Assembly: GCA_004138175.2 (NCBI GenBank)
Contig: RYFE02000044.1
Location: 1 to 40,555, forward strand
Reading direction: 5' to 3'
DNA: 40,555 nucleotides
Source of the DNA: Chloroflexales bacterium ZM16-3
GTDB lineage: Bacteria > Chloroflexota > Chloroflexia > Chloroflexales > Chloroflexaceae
Notes under the pieces: generated by a model
The model's input: the letters and a program-made list of their open reading frames with translations, nothing else
Database searches by the model: none
What the model was told of the DNA's origin: nothing
In this document: positions 14,171-22,012 of the stretch, piece after piece
Layout of the letters: the number at the start of each line of letters is the position of its first letter
Position numbering within the stretch: the stretch's first letter is position 1
Translations under genes and position numbers: made by a program

Positions 14171-16585
14171 TCAGGGCAGGGCAGATAGATAGAAGGTGAA
14201 GATGCTCCCCTGCCCCTCGACGCTCTCTACCTGGATGCGCCCCTTGTGTTGCTCGACAATCTGGCGCGCGCTCGCAAGCCCCAGGCCAGTCCCCGCGATC
14301 CGCCCAGCCACATTGTCCCCACGGTAGAAGCGCTCGAAGATTTGCGGCAGATCTGCGGCAGGGATACCTATCCCTGAGTCCTGCACGCTCACGACTGCCC
14401 ACGTCCCGGCTTCGTCAGCCGCAGAGCTGATCTGCACCATGATCGGGCCGCCTGCCGGGCTGTAGGTAACCGCGTTGCCGAGAAGGTTCTCGCACACCAG
14501 CATTAGGCGTCGCTGATCGCCGAGACAGAGGATGCCGGAATCTGGCAGCGTCAGCTGGATCTGGTGCCGGTTGGTTGTCGCCTGCGTGGCCTTTACCACC
14601 TCCTGCACCAGCGCCACCAGATCGAGCGGCTGGAGGTTGAGGATGAGCTTCTGCCCGGCGCGGAGCCGGGCCACATCAAGCAGATCCTCAAGCTGCCCGT
14701 TCATCTGGCCGACCATGTCACAGATCATCGACAGCCTGTTGATAAAAGGCTGGCCTTGATCATCGAGACGCTTGACCTGCTTCATCATGATCTGCGCCTG
14801 GCCGAGGATAATCGTCAGCGGATTGCGCAGATCATGAGAGACGAGCGACAGCAGATCATCACGGGTGCGCACCGCATCCTCTGCCGCGAGGCGAGCCTGC
14901 CGCTCGGCCTCGTAGAGCCGGGCGCGATCCAGCGCCTGCGCGCACTGATGGGCGATCACCTGCAAATAGAGCTTGTCGTCTGGAGAGAAGTCCCTGGGGT
15001 TGGCAAAGATCATGCCCAGACCGCCAATCACGCGCTGCTGGATCGTCAGCGGGAGCGCGGCGCACGCACACGGCTCCGGCAAGAACTCTTGCAAGCGCGG
15101 GTAGCGCGCACTGATCTCCGCAGGGTCTGTGATCCATACTGGCTGCCCGCTGTGGATCGCATCCACAAGCGGAAAGGGCATGTCCATATCTATGCGCTGC
15201 TTGACGAAGTCCCGCGTCGGCGGATAGACCATGTTTCTCAGCAGCTCCACGCTATGCTCATCTTCGCCCAGCATTGCGACAGCCCCAGCCTGGGCGTCTA
15301 ACACGTTATAGACCTTCTCAAAGATCACCGCGATGACCTGCTCCGGCGTGAGGGCATCGGCGAGGGCGGAAGCGAATGCCAGCAGGTGGGACTGCTCCAG
15401 CTCCACGCGCTTGTCCCGAGTAATATCGCTAAAGATGATCGCCAGCCCGTCGCCCATGCGGACGACCATATTGCGATACCATGCGCTGATGCCATCGGCA
15501 TCGTAGTGATGCTCAAAGACCAGCGGCTCGCCGCTGGTGGCCACCTGACAATAGCGCGCCAGCAGGCCGCTCGTCACAACGCCGGGAAGAGCCTCGGCCA
15601 TGCGCTGGCCCTGCACCTGTGCCAGGGGCTGTCCGACCAGGCGCTCGGCGACGGGGTTTAGGTACGCGCAGGTAAAATCGACGATGGTGCCGCTAGCATC
15701 GCGGAGGTTACGCACAAGCGCGACGCCATCGAGCGAGATCTCCTGGATCGTGCGAAAGCGCTCCTCGCTCGCGCGCAGCGCCACCTCGGCCCTGCGGTGA
15801 TCAGTTATGTCACGGATAACCGAGAGGATGCCGGTGATAGTGCCCTGCGCATTTGTCAGCGTGCTGGCCGACGCCGCAATCGTGAGCAGCCCGCCGCCCC
15901 GCTGCACATGGCGCAGCTCGCCGCGCCACGCGCCGGTCTCTCGCAACGCTTTGTGCGCGGCCTGGTCATCGGCCGGGTTACGCCACTGATAATGAATCAC
16001 ATCGCCAAGCGGGCGGCCGAGCGCCTCCTTGGCGCTGAAACCGTACAGCCGCTCGGCCCCCGGCCCCCAGTAGGTGATGCGCTCGGCCAGATCCATCGCG
16101 ATCACCGCGTCGTTCAAGTTGGCGAGGATCGTCGCCTGGAATGCGATCTGGTTTGTCGCCTGGTATAGCGCCGCCTGGGTGGTGGCGAGCGCGGTGAAGG
16201 GTGCGCGCTGGTCGAGGGCGTGTACCGCGCACTCAACCGCGATCACCGACCCGGTACGTGTGGCGACCGGATAGTAGCTCACGAGCCAGCGACAGAGGTT
16301 CCCATTGGGCAGCTCGCCGCGCACATCGACATCGAGGATCGGTTCACCTGTTGTTAGGACGTGGTTCAGCAGCGGCGAGATCAGCGGCTCCAGCGTGGGC
16401 AGGGCGGCAGCTAGCGGCTGGCCTAACAGCGCGGCGGCGGGCATACCATGAAAGGCGGCAAGCGTCTCATCAACCGTAAGAAAGCGCAGATCATGGTCGA
16501 ATGCGCCGCGCCCAACCGGGATTGCACGGGAAGAGTCTCTCACGACTGGCCAGTCGGAGCTATGGCTTTCCAAATAAGGCCTCAC
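14171..16585 (-). CDS. Cytoplasmic PAS/GAF sensor histidine kinase
   Basis: An 804-aa sensor kinase without membrane segments. In order: a PAS-like region (about 30-130), a PAS domain (about 145-270, ILANLNDAVIAMDLAERITY, ending DITDHRRAE), another PAS (about 275-400, ending FSDITRDKRVELE), a GAF domain (about 405-555), then HisKA and HATPase. The phospho-accepting His584 is in SLVSHDLRNPLTI; the N box is ENLLGNAVTYSP (near 699), the G1 box DSGIGIP (736), the F box FERFYRG and the G2 box GTGLGLAS. All kinase motifs are intact. No response regulator lies next to it. The start is a GTG with only a weak upstream GGAG, so the N-terminus is uncertain. It converges on the 62-aa gene. Confidence 0.88.
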   Translation of the reverse strand: MRPYLESHSSDWPVVRDSSRAIPVGRGAFDHDLRFLTVDETLAAFHGMPAAALLGQPLAAALPTLEPLISPLLNHVLTTGEPILDVDVRGELPNGNLCRWLVSYYPVATRTGSVIAVECAVHALDQRAPFTALATTQAALYQATNQIAFQATILANLNDAVIAMDLAERITYWGPGAERLYGFSAKEALGRPLGDVIHYQWRNPADDQAAHKALRETGAWRGELRHVQRGGGLLTIAASASTLTNAQGTITGILSVIRDITDHRRAEVALRASEERFRTIQEISLDGVALVRNLRDASGTIVDFTCAYLNPVAERLVGQPLAQVQGQRMAEALPGVVTSGLLARYCQVATSGEPLVFEHHYDADGISAWYRNMVVRMGDGLAIIFSDITRDKRVELEQSHLLAFASALADALTPEQVIAVIFEKVYNVLDAQAGAVAMLGEDEHSVELLRNMVYPPTRDFVKQRIDMDMPFPLVDAIHSGQPVWITDPAEISARYPRLQEFLPEPCACAALPLTIQQRVIGGLGMIFANPRDFSPDDKLYLQVIAHQCAQALDRARLYEAERQARLAAEDAVRTRDDLLSLVSHDLRNPLTIILGQAQIMMKQVKRLDDQGQPFINRLSMICDMVGQMNGQLEDLLDVARLRAGQKLILNLQPLDLVALVQEVVKATQATTNRHQIQLTLPDSGILCLGDQRRLMLVCENLLGNAVTYSPAGGPIMVQISSAADEAGTWAVVSVQDSGIGIPAADLPQIFERFYRGDNVAGRIAGTGLGLASARQIVEQHKGRIQVESVEGQGSIFTFYLSALP

Positions 16586-16753
16586 TTGTAGATTCGGAAA
16601 GCCTGCTCCTATGCAGAAGCAGGCTGATGACTATTTAGGGTGGCGAAGATATCGGTATGTGGGGATGCGAAGATGAAGTTATAGCTGCCCTGTAGTTCGG
16701 TACACTAAAGAATCTAGCAGAACTCACATAGATTGTCAAAGCCCACCCAGCGA

Positions 16754-16802
16754 ATTGCAGATTGTAGATTGTAGATTTCCGCAACAATCTACAATCTACA
16801 GT
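16754..16802. repeat. Inverted attgcagattgtag repeat
   Basis: attgcagattgtagattg units (16754-16777) and their reverse complement (16785-16802) flank a short loop. It lies in the 271-bp gap between the divergent kinase and DUF4838 genes, just before the latter's -10. The rest of the gap shows nothing else. Confidence 0.8.
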
Positions 16803-16816
16803 TCCCCGATCCGGCG

Positions 16817-16822
16817 TATAAT
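16817..16822 (+). promoter_or_regulatory. -10 element of the DUF4838 gene
   Basis: A TATAAT, preceded by gcg, lies 35 bp before the start codon. The -35 would fall in or next to the repeat arm at 16785-16802 and no good match is seen. Confidence 0.45.
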
Positions 16823-16856
16823 CTCCAGGCCCGCACCTACCTGGAGATAACGCGCA

Positions 16857-19079
16857 TTGGACCTCACCCTCACCCCGCAGTGGTCGATCGAGCTAGAGAG
16901 CGATAGCCCCGTGGCCCGCTTCGCCGCCGAGGAGCTGCGCCGCACCCTCCGGCGGATCGGCGCGCCGGCCCTGCCCGTCGCCCCCCGCGCCGACGGCCCG
17001 CGCATCGCCCTGCGCCATGGCCAGGGGGGCGACGGCTTCCTGCGCGCGCCCGACCAGGGCGGCCTGCTGCTGCGCGGCGACGGCCCGCGCGGCCTGCTCT
17101 ACGCCGTCTACGACCTGCTCGAAAGCCTGGGCTGCTGCTGGGTGGCCCCCGGCCCCGACGGCGAGCGCCTGCCGCGCCACGAGCGGGTGACGCTCCCCGC
17201 CAACGGCAAGGCCGACCGCCCCGCCATCTGCGGGCGCGGCCTGATCATCGGCCACGACCACTTCCTCGCCGAGGCCGAGCCCTGGGTCGAGTGGGCCGCC
17301 CGCAGCCGCCTGAGCACGATCTTCATCCACACCATCGGCCACGGCCCGGCCATGGGCGCCTGCCGCCTGTCGAGCTGGCGCGCCCGCCGCCGTGTCCTGC
17401 TGCCCCTGATCGCCGAGCGCGGCCTTGACATCGAGCTGGGCGGCCACCACCTGAGCGACCTGGTGCCGCGCCGACTCTTCCGCGAGCGGCCCGAGCTCTT
17501 TCGCCACGATGGCACCCACCGCACGCCCGACCGTAACTTCTGCCCGAGCCACCCCGAGACACAGGCCATCCTGCGCGAGCGCGGCGGGGCCTTCTTTAAG
17601 GCATACCCCGAGGCGCGGGTCTACCACCTCTGGCCGGACGACCTGCTGGGCGGCGGGTGGTGCGCCTGCCCGCGCTGCGCCGGTCTCACGGCGGCCGACC
17701 AGGCGCTGCTGGCCGCCAACACCCTGGCCGAGGCGCTGGCCACGCTGCGCCCCGACGCCAGCGTGAGCTACCTGGCCTACCACGACACCGAGGACGCCCC
17801 GCGCGCGCTGCGCCCGCATCCCCAGGCCGCGCTGATCTTCGCCCCGCGCCCGCGCTCCTACGCCCAAGGCATCGGCGACCCAGCCAGCCCGATCAACGCG
17901 CCCTACGCCGCCCGCCTCGCTGAAAACCTTGCCTTGTTCGGGAGTCGGGGGTCAGGAGTCGGGAGTCGGGGGCCGGACACCGCACTCCAACACTCGCCAC
18001 CCGCCGCCCAGCGGTGGAGCACCGACTCCCGACTCCCGCCCCCCGAGCCCTCGCCACCCGTCGCCCAGCGGTGGAGCACCGACTCCCGCCCCCCGACTCC
18101 CGACTCCCGCCCCCCGACCCCCGAGCCCTCGCCACCCGCCGCCCAGCGGTGGAGCACCGACTCCCGCCCCCCGACTCCCGACTCCTGCACGGCAGTCTTC
18201 GAGTACTACCTGGACGGCATCCTGTTCAAGTCGTCCGTGCCGCCGCTGCCCGAGCTGATCGCCGCCGACATGGCCCACTACCGCGCCGCCGGGGTGGGCA
18301 GCGTCCACGCCCTGATGACTGGCGACCGGCCCTGGGCCTTCCCGCCGCTGAACGCCTACCTCTTCGCCCGGCTGGCCTGGTCGCCCGAGCAGGATGTGGG
18401 GGCGCTGCTGGCGGTCTACGCCGCCGCCCGCGCCCCGCGCGCGCCCGAGGCGCTGGCCCGCGCCTACACGGCCCTGGGCCTAGCATGGCGCGCCGCCCTC
18501 GACCGCACGCCCGCCGAGGCCGGTCAGCGCCGCGAGGTTGTCGGGAGCCACGACGTGGTGGCCACACCGCCGCTGGATGTGCTCGACTACATGGCCGCGC
18601 CGCGCCCCCACAGCGAGCGGCGTATGGAGCGCCTGCGCGCCGCCGAGGACGACCTCGCCCTCGGGCGGGTCGCCTGGGGCGAGGTGATGGCCACAGCGTT
18701 TGCCGACGCGCCCGCCCTAGCGGCCGAGCGGGCCGAGTGGGAGCTGGGCGCGGCCCTGCTGCACTTCCTGGCTCTGCGCCAGCAGCTCTATGTGCTTGCC
18801 GAGCGCGGCGCGACCCGGCAGGTGCTGCGGCAGACTCTCGACGCAGCCCAGGCCGCCCTCGACGCACTGAGCGCATGGGCCGGTGAGCACGTGCCGCCGC
18901 GCGCCCGCGCCGGGCACCTCCTGCTGCGCGCGATCTTCCAGCTCCACATCGACCACATCGCCGACCGCCAGCTGGCCCTGCCCTGGCAGCGGGCCGCCCT
19001 GCGCGCCCGCCGCGCCGCCGCCGCCCGCGCCATCCTCGCCGACCCGCGCCTGGCATGGGAGCTGCTGCGCAATCACTAA
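16857..19079 (+). CDS. DUF4838 protein (glycoside-hydrolase-like) with repeat-derived insertion
   Basis: A 740-aa protein. The N-terminal about 115 residues (FAAEELRRTLRRIGAPALPV, then GLLYAVYDLLESLGCCW) match the accessory domain that precedes DUF4838. The DUF4838 region follows with RPELFRHDG, NFCPSHPETQAIL, YHLWPDDLLGGGWCACPRC and a long helical tail. Relatives are alpha-glucuronidase-like enzymes of uncertain substrate. No signal peptide is seen. Residues about 362-443 are a foreign low-complexity segment made of PPAAQRWSTDSR-type repeats, encoded by an interspersed repeat in frame (17940-18186). It falls between SINAPYAARLAENLALF and VFEYYLDGILFKSS, which are conserved-looking. The start is a TTG after CTGGAGATAAC. 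Whether the enzyme tolerates the insertion is unknown. Confidence 0.8.
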   Translation: MDLTLTPQWSIELESDSPVARFAAEELRRTLRRIGAPALPVAPRADGPRIALRHGQGGDGFLRAPDQGGLLLRGDGPRGLLYAVYDLLESLGCCWVAPGPDGERLPRHERVTLPANGKADRPAICGRGLIIGHDHFLAEAEPWVEWAARSRLSTIFIHTIGHGPAMGACRLSSWRARRRVLLPLIAERGLDIELGGHHLSDLVPRRLFRERPELFRHDGTHRTPDRNFCPSHPETQAILRERGGAFFKAYPEARVYHLWPDDLLGGGWCACPRCAGLTAADQALLAANTLAEALATLRPDASVSYLAYHDTEDAPRALRPHPQAALIFAPRPRSYAQGIGDPASPINAPYAARLAENLALFGSRGSGVGSRGPDTALQHSPPAAQRWSTDSRLPPPEPSPPVAQRWSTDSRPPTPDSRPPTPEPSPPAAQRWSTDSRPPTPDSCTAVFEYYLDGILFKSSVPPLPELIAADMAHYRAAGVGSVHALMTGDRPWAFPPLNAYLFARLAWSPEQDVGALLAVYAAARAPRAPEALARAYTALGLAWRAALDRTPAEAGQRREVVGSHDVVATPPLDVLDYMAAPRPHSERRMERLRAAEDDLALGRVAWGEVMATAFADAPALAAERAEWELGAALLHFLALRQQLYVLAERGATRQVLRQTLDAAQAALDALSAWAGEHVPPRARAGHLLLRAIFQLHIDHIADRQLALPWQRAALRARRAAAARAILADPRLAWELLRNH
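17940..18186. repeat. gggagtcggggg-family repeat inside the DUF4838 gene
   Basis: It opens with gggagtcgggggtcaggagt and closes with the reverse complement (cccgactcccgactcct). Inside, the unit cgcccagcggtggagcacc recurs three times between runs of actcccg. The frame stays open across the whole insert. A related array forms the tail of the ABC ATPase gene (39538-39590). Confidence 0.9.
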
Positions 19080-19110
19080 CTGCGAGTGTTTCCACATGCC
19101 GTACAATAGA

Positions 19111-19138
19111 TTGACAGCACCTTGCTTCATGCTATAGT
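19111..19138 (+). promoter_or_regulatory. Promoter of the polyprenyl synthase gene
   Basis: A perfect TTGACA (19111-19116) and TATAGT (19133-19138) are 16 bp apart. The start would be near 19145, giving a leader of about 140 nt that contains the whole shared element at 19178-19272. Confidence 0.65.
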
Positions 19139-19177
19139 AATATTGTGTCGAATATCACAATCTCTGCGCTCCGTGGA

Positions 19178-19284
19178 CAGAACAACTGAGCCGGTCGGAT
19201 CAAAGCGCGAGCGCAGCGAGCCACCAGCTTCCGTGCCTCAGTGACTCACGCATTCCGCTCAGTCCTATAGGAAGGAACAGCCTG
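19178..19284 (+). promoter_or_regulatory. Conserved leader element, copy 1 (polyprenyl synthase)
   Basis: Positions 19178-19272 align without gaps to 39601-39695, 78 of 95 identical. The longest identical block covers 22 nt and begins cgcgagcgcagcgagcc; others are gtgcctcagtg, gctcagt and ctatagga. The element ends at the ribosome site, and the ATG follows 12 nt later. No known riboswitch class was recognised. Confidence 0.7.
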
Positions 19285-20364
19285 ATGGCTGCGTACCAAA
19301 TCAACTCGCCCCTATCAGATACCGAGGTGCCCGTGAGCACAATACCTGGAGGCAACAACAAGCGCTACGCCCAGCAGCGAATCTCCCAGGGTACCGGCCT
19401 CCTCGATCTCTTCGAGCGAGCGAACCTGACAGCCGATCTCCGCGCCGTCGAGGATCTGCTGCTAGAACGCTCGCGCTCGCGCTCCGAGCTGATCACCGCA
19501 GCCAGCATCCACACTGTGCGCTCGGGCGGCAAGCGCCTGCGGGCGGCAATGGCCCTCCTGGCCGCGCAGCTGGGCAGCTACCAGCTCAGCAACGTCATCC
19601 ACGCCGCAGCCTCGGCTGAGCTGATCCACGCCGCATCCCTCGTCCACGACGACCTCGTCGACCAGGCGGCCCGCCGGCGCGGCCGCGTCACGGTACACAC
19701 CCGCTGGGACAACGACGTGGCCCTGATGGTGGGCGACTACTTCTTCGCCCTGGCCGCCGCCGAGATGTCGCTCAGCCCCGACCCGCGCATCATCACCTTC
19801 TACGCCCAGGCCGTGCAGACGATCGTCGAGGGCGAGCTCAGCCCGGTGATGGTGGCCGAGCCCGCAGAGACGGCCCTGAGCCAGTACTTCTACAAGACGG
19901 GGGCCAAGACGGCGGTGCTCTTCGAGGCGGCATGCAAGGCCGGGATGGCGGCTGGCGGCGGCGACGATGCCCAGACCAACGCGCTCGGCGCCTACGGCTT
20001 CGATGTCGGCATCGCCTTCCAGATCGTGGACGATGTCCTCGACTTCATCGGCGACGAGGACACCCTCGGCAAACCGGCGGGCAACGACCTGCGCCAGGGC
20101 ACGATCACGCTGCCCCTGATCTACGCCCTTGAGGCGACCGGCAGCCCGCTGCTGCGGGCGCTTATCGAGCAGGACGCGCCAGATGATGCCGCCGTGGAGG
20201 CCGCCATCGCCGAGGTGCGCACTGCTGGCGGGGTCGATGCGGCCATGGCCGAGGCCCGCCGCTACATCGCCCAGGCCATCGGCCACCTGGATGTCTTCCC
20301 CGACACGCCCGCCCGCCGCGCCCTGATTGACCTGACCCTCTTCGTCGTCGAGCGGGAATCATAA
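19285..20364 (+). CDS. Long-chain trans-polyprenyl diphosphate synthase
   Basis: A 359-aa prenyltransferase that adds isopentenyl units to an allylic diphosphate. Both Mg2+-binding Asp-rich motifs are present: DDLVD (122-126) and DDVLD (249-253), with GGKR at 81-84 for IPP binding. The residues before the first motif (IHAASLVH) are small, as in enzymes that make long chains for quinones or lipid carriers rather than the bulky residues of short-chain enzymes. The N-terminal about 35 residues are extra and polar. AGGAAGGAA precedes the ATG. It is transcribed alone, with its own promoter and the shared leader element, and ends at a palindrome. The product is probably a quinone side chain or undecaprenyl-like chain, which cannot be decided here. 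Confidence 0.9.
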   Translation: MAAYQINSPLSDTEVPVSTIPGGNNKRYAQQRISQGTGLLDLFERANLTADLRAVEDLLLERSRSRSELITAASIHTVRSGGKRLRAAMALLAAQLGSYQLSNVIHAAASAELIHAASLVHDDLVDQAARRRGRVTVHTRWDNDVALMVGDYFFALAAAEMSLSPDPRIITFYAQAVQTIVEGELSPVMVAEPAETALSQYFYKTGAKTAVLFEAACKAGMAAGGGDDAQTNALGAYGFDVGIAFQIVDDVLDFIGDEDTLGKPAGNDLRQGTITLPLIYALEATGSPLLRALIEQDAPDDAAVEAAIAEVRTAGGVDAAMAEARRYIAQAIGHLDVFPDTPARRALIDLTLFVVERES

Positions 20365-20373
20365 AGAGGCGCA

Positions 20374-20403
20374 CGTAGGGACGCAGCGCGCTGCGTCCCT
20401 ACG
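20374..20403. repeat. Perfect 30-bp palindrome between convergent genes
   Basis: cgtagggacgcagcg is followed directly by its reverse complement. The same core is at 29488-29519. It separates the convergent polyprenyl synthase and PAS-STAS genes and may terminate both. Confidence 0.85.
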
Positions 20404-20409
20404 CCGTCC

Positions 20410-21603
20410 CTACCGCCGACGCAGCGCGTAGGCGATCCCGCCCATCAGGTCGGCCCGCGTCACCACGCCCTCAAGATCGATCCCCAGCGCCACCATCGTC
20501 TGCGCGACATCGGGGCGGATGCCGGTGAGCACGGTGGATGCGCCGAGCAGCCTGACCGCCTGGGCGCACTGGAGCAGCACGTTGGCGATCTGCGTGTCCA
20601 CCACCGGCACCCCGGTGATGTCTATGATGGCGACCTCGATCCGCTGACCCTCCACCGCGTGCAGCAGTGAATCCACCACCAGCGATGCCCGCGCGGTGTC
20701 GATCGAGCCGATCAGCGGCAGCACCACCACGCGCTCGCTGATCCGCAGCAGCGGCGTCGAGAGCTCGGCCAGCAGCGACGCCTGGATGCGGATCAGCTCG
20801 GCCTGCTGCTCGCTCTGTCGGCTCAGCGCCTCGGCCTGCTTCATATAGGTGATATCGGTGCGGATGCAGACAGTGCCGCCATCGCTGGTGCGCTGATCGA
20901 CCGAGCGCAGCCAGCGATCACCAAGCATCCGCAGCTCCGCCGTCTCGTAGGCGTGATGCTGCCGGATACGCTCGCTGGCCCACTCCTCCTCATGCCCGAC
21001 CGCATCGGGGTACTGCCCGCGCTTGAGGCCCGCCCACACGATCTCCGTGAAGGTCTTCCCTGGCACCATCACATCCGCGCTCTCGGGGTAGAGCTTCCGG
21101 TAGCGCTGGTTACAGAAGACGAGACGGTCCTGGCTGTCGTAGAGCGCGAACCCGTCCGAGATACTCTCCAGGGCGGCGCGGATCTGGTACCAGACCCGCG
21201 CCGTCTCCTCCTCGGCGATGCGCCACTCGCTCACATCGTGGGCCTGCCAGAGCAGCCCGCCGCCCAGAGACGCGTGGGGCACCAGGGTATTGTCGAAGCA
21301 GCGCTCGGGCGGCTCGGCGAGCACTTCCTCAAAGCGGCAGATCGGCGCGGAGCCGGCGATCAGATCGCGCAGATCCTGCTGCACCAGAGGCCAGTCGGCA
21401 CGCTCCCAATGAAACATCCGCGCGCAGACATCGATCAGGTTCTCGCCGAGGCCGGTGGTGAAGAAGGCGTCGCGCCATGCCGGGTTGACGAAGCGGATTG
21501 TGCCGTCGGGTGCGATGAGCGCACAGGGGTCGGGGAGAATCTCGATGAGCGAGTCAAGGGCTGTTGAAACGCTGCGGGGTTCATCGGGAGCATGATCATT
21601 CAT
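20410..21603 (-). CDS. PAS-PAS-STAS protein (RsbR-like)
   Basis: A 397-aa cytoplasmic protein. A first PAS domain (about 15-130, starting LIEILPDPCALIAPDGTIRF) and a second (about 140-260, starting RAALESISDGFALYDSQDRL) are followed by a linker helix and a C-terminal STAS domain (about 275-395). The STAS segment has VVLPLIGSIDTARASLVVDS and IDITGVPVVDTQIANVLLQC, as in RsbR stressosome proteins, whose STAS Thr residues are phosphorylated by partner kinases. It should couple a ligand sensed by PAS to a partner-switching cascade. No RsbS, RsbT or RsbW is adjacent, although a sigma factor gene is divergent 409 bp away. A weak AGAGG precedes the ATG. Confidence 0.85.
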   Translation of the reverse strand: MNDHAPDEPRSVSTALDSLIEILPDPCALIAPDGTIRFVNPAWRDAFFTTGLGENLIDVCARMFHWERADWPLVQQDLRDLIAGSAPICRFEEVLAEPPERCFDNTLVPHASLGGGLLWQAHDVSEWRIAEEETARVWYQIRAALESISDGFALYDSQDRLVFCNQRYRKLYPESADVMVPGKTFTEIVWAGLKRGQYPDAVGHEEEWASERIRQHHAYETAELRMLGDRWLRSVDQRTSDGGTVCIRTDITYMKQAEALSRQSEQQAELIRIQASLLAELSTPLLRISERVVVLPLIGSIDTARASLVVDSLLHAVEGQRIEVAIIDITGVPVVDTQIANVLLQCAQAVRLLGASTVLTGIRPDVAQTMVALGIDLEGVVTRADLMGGIAYALRRR

Positions 21604-21639
21604 GTCCGGCCTCTCAACAACATTGGCGAAAGCATGAAG

Positions 21640-21755
21640 GGCAATACCGCAGAAGTAACGCTGTCACCCTGAGCGAAGCGAAGGGTCCCGGCCGGGATTC
21701 TTCGCTTCGCTCAGAATGACAAGCTCTCCCACAGCGCCACTTATGCGGTATTGCC
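21640..21755. repeat. Nested palindromic element, copy A
   Basis: Outer arms 21640-21663 and 21732-21755 pair with three mismatches and begin with the 12-mer ggcaataccgca / tgcggtattgcc. Inside lies an imperfect palindrome (21662-21721) of the ctgagcgaagcgaag type. It fills much of the 409-bp gap between the PAS-STAS and sigma genes. Copy B is at 24951. Confidence 0.8.
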
Positions 21756-21851
21756 ATGAAGGTTAATTGTACCACGCCGCGAAATCAGACATGGCGGCCC
21801 TTGCCTGCGCATGAGGTAAAAAAATCACCGCAAAATCCGCGCACATGACCC

Positions 21852-21880
21852 TTGACAATTACTGTGCAAAAGGTGAAAAT
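21852..21880 (+). promoter_or_regulatory. Candidate promoter of the sigma factor gene
   Basis: A perfect TTGACA (21852-21857) lies 17 bp before GAAAAT (21875-21880). The leader would be about 125 nt and contains gccag/ctggc, able to form a small stem, shortly before the ribosome site. Confidence 0.5.
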
Positions 21881-22012
21881 GTACACATCCAAAATTTTGA
21901 GACTCCGTATATCTCGGTAGAGAAATAAGCGACCAGGTGGCCCGCCCCCGCCAGGGTTTTTACCAACCACTGGTTCTGGCAGAGCCCCCCCGAGGGATAG
22001 AGGAGAACTGAC

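Noticed and set aside
19178-19284. Assignment of the shared leader element to a known riboswitch class.
   Set aside because: No consensus core of cobalamin, TPP, SAM, c-di-GMP, preQ1, FMN, glycine or T-box leaders was recognised; the element is left unnamed.
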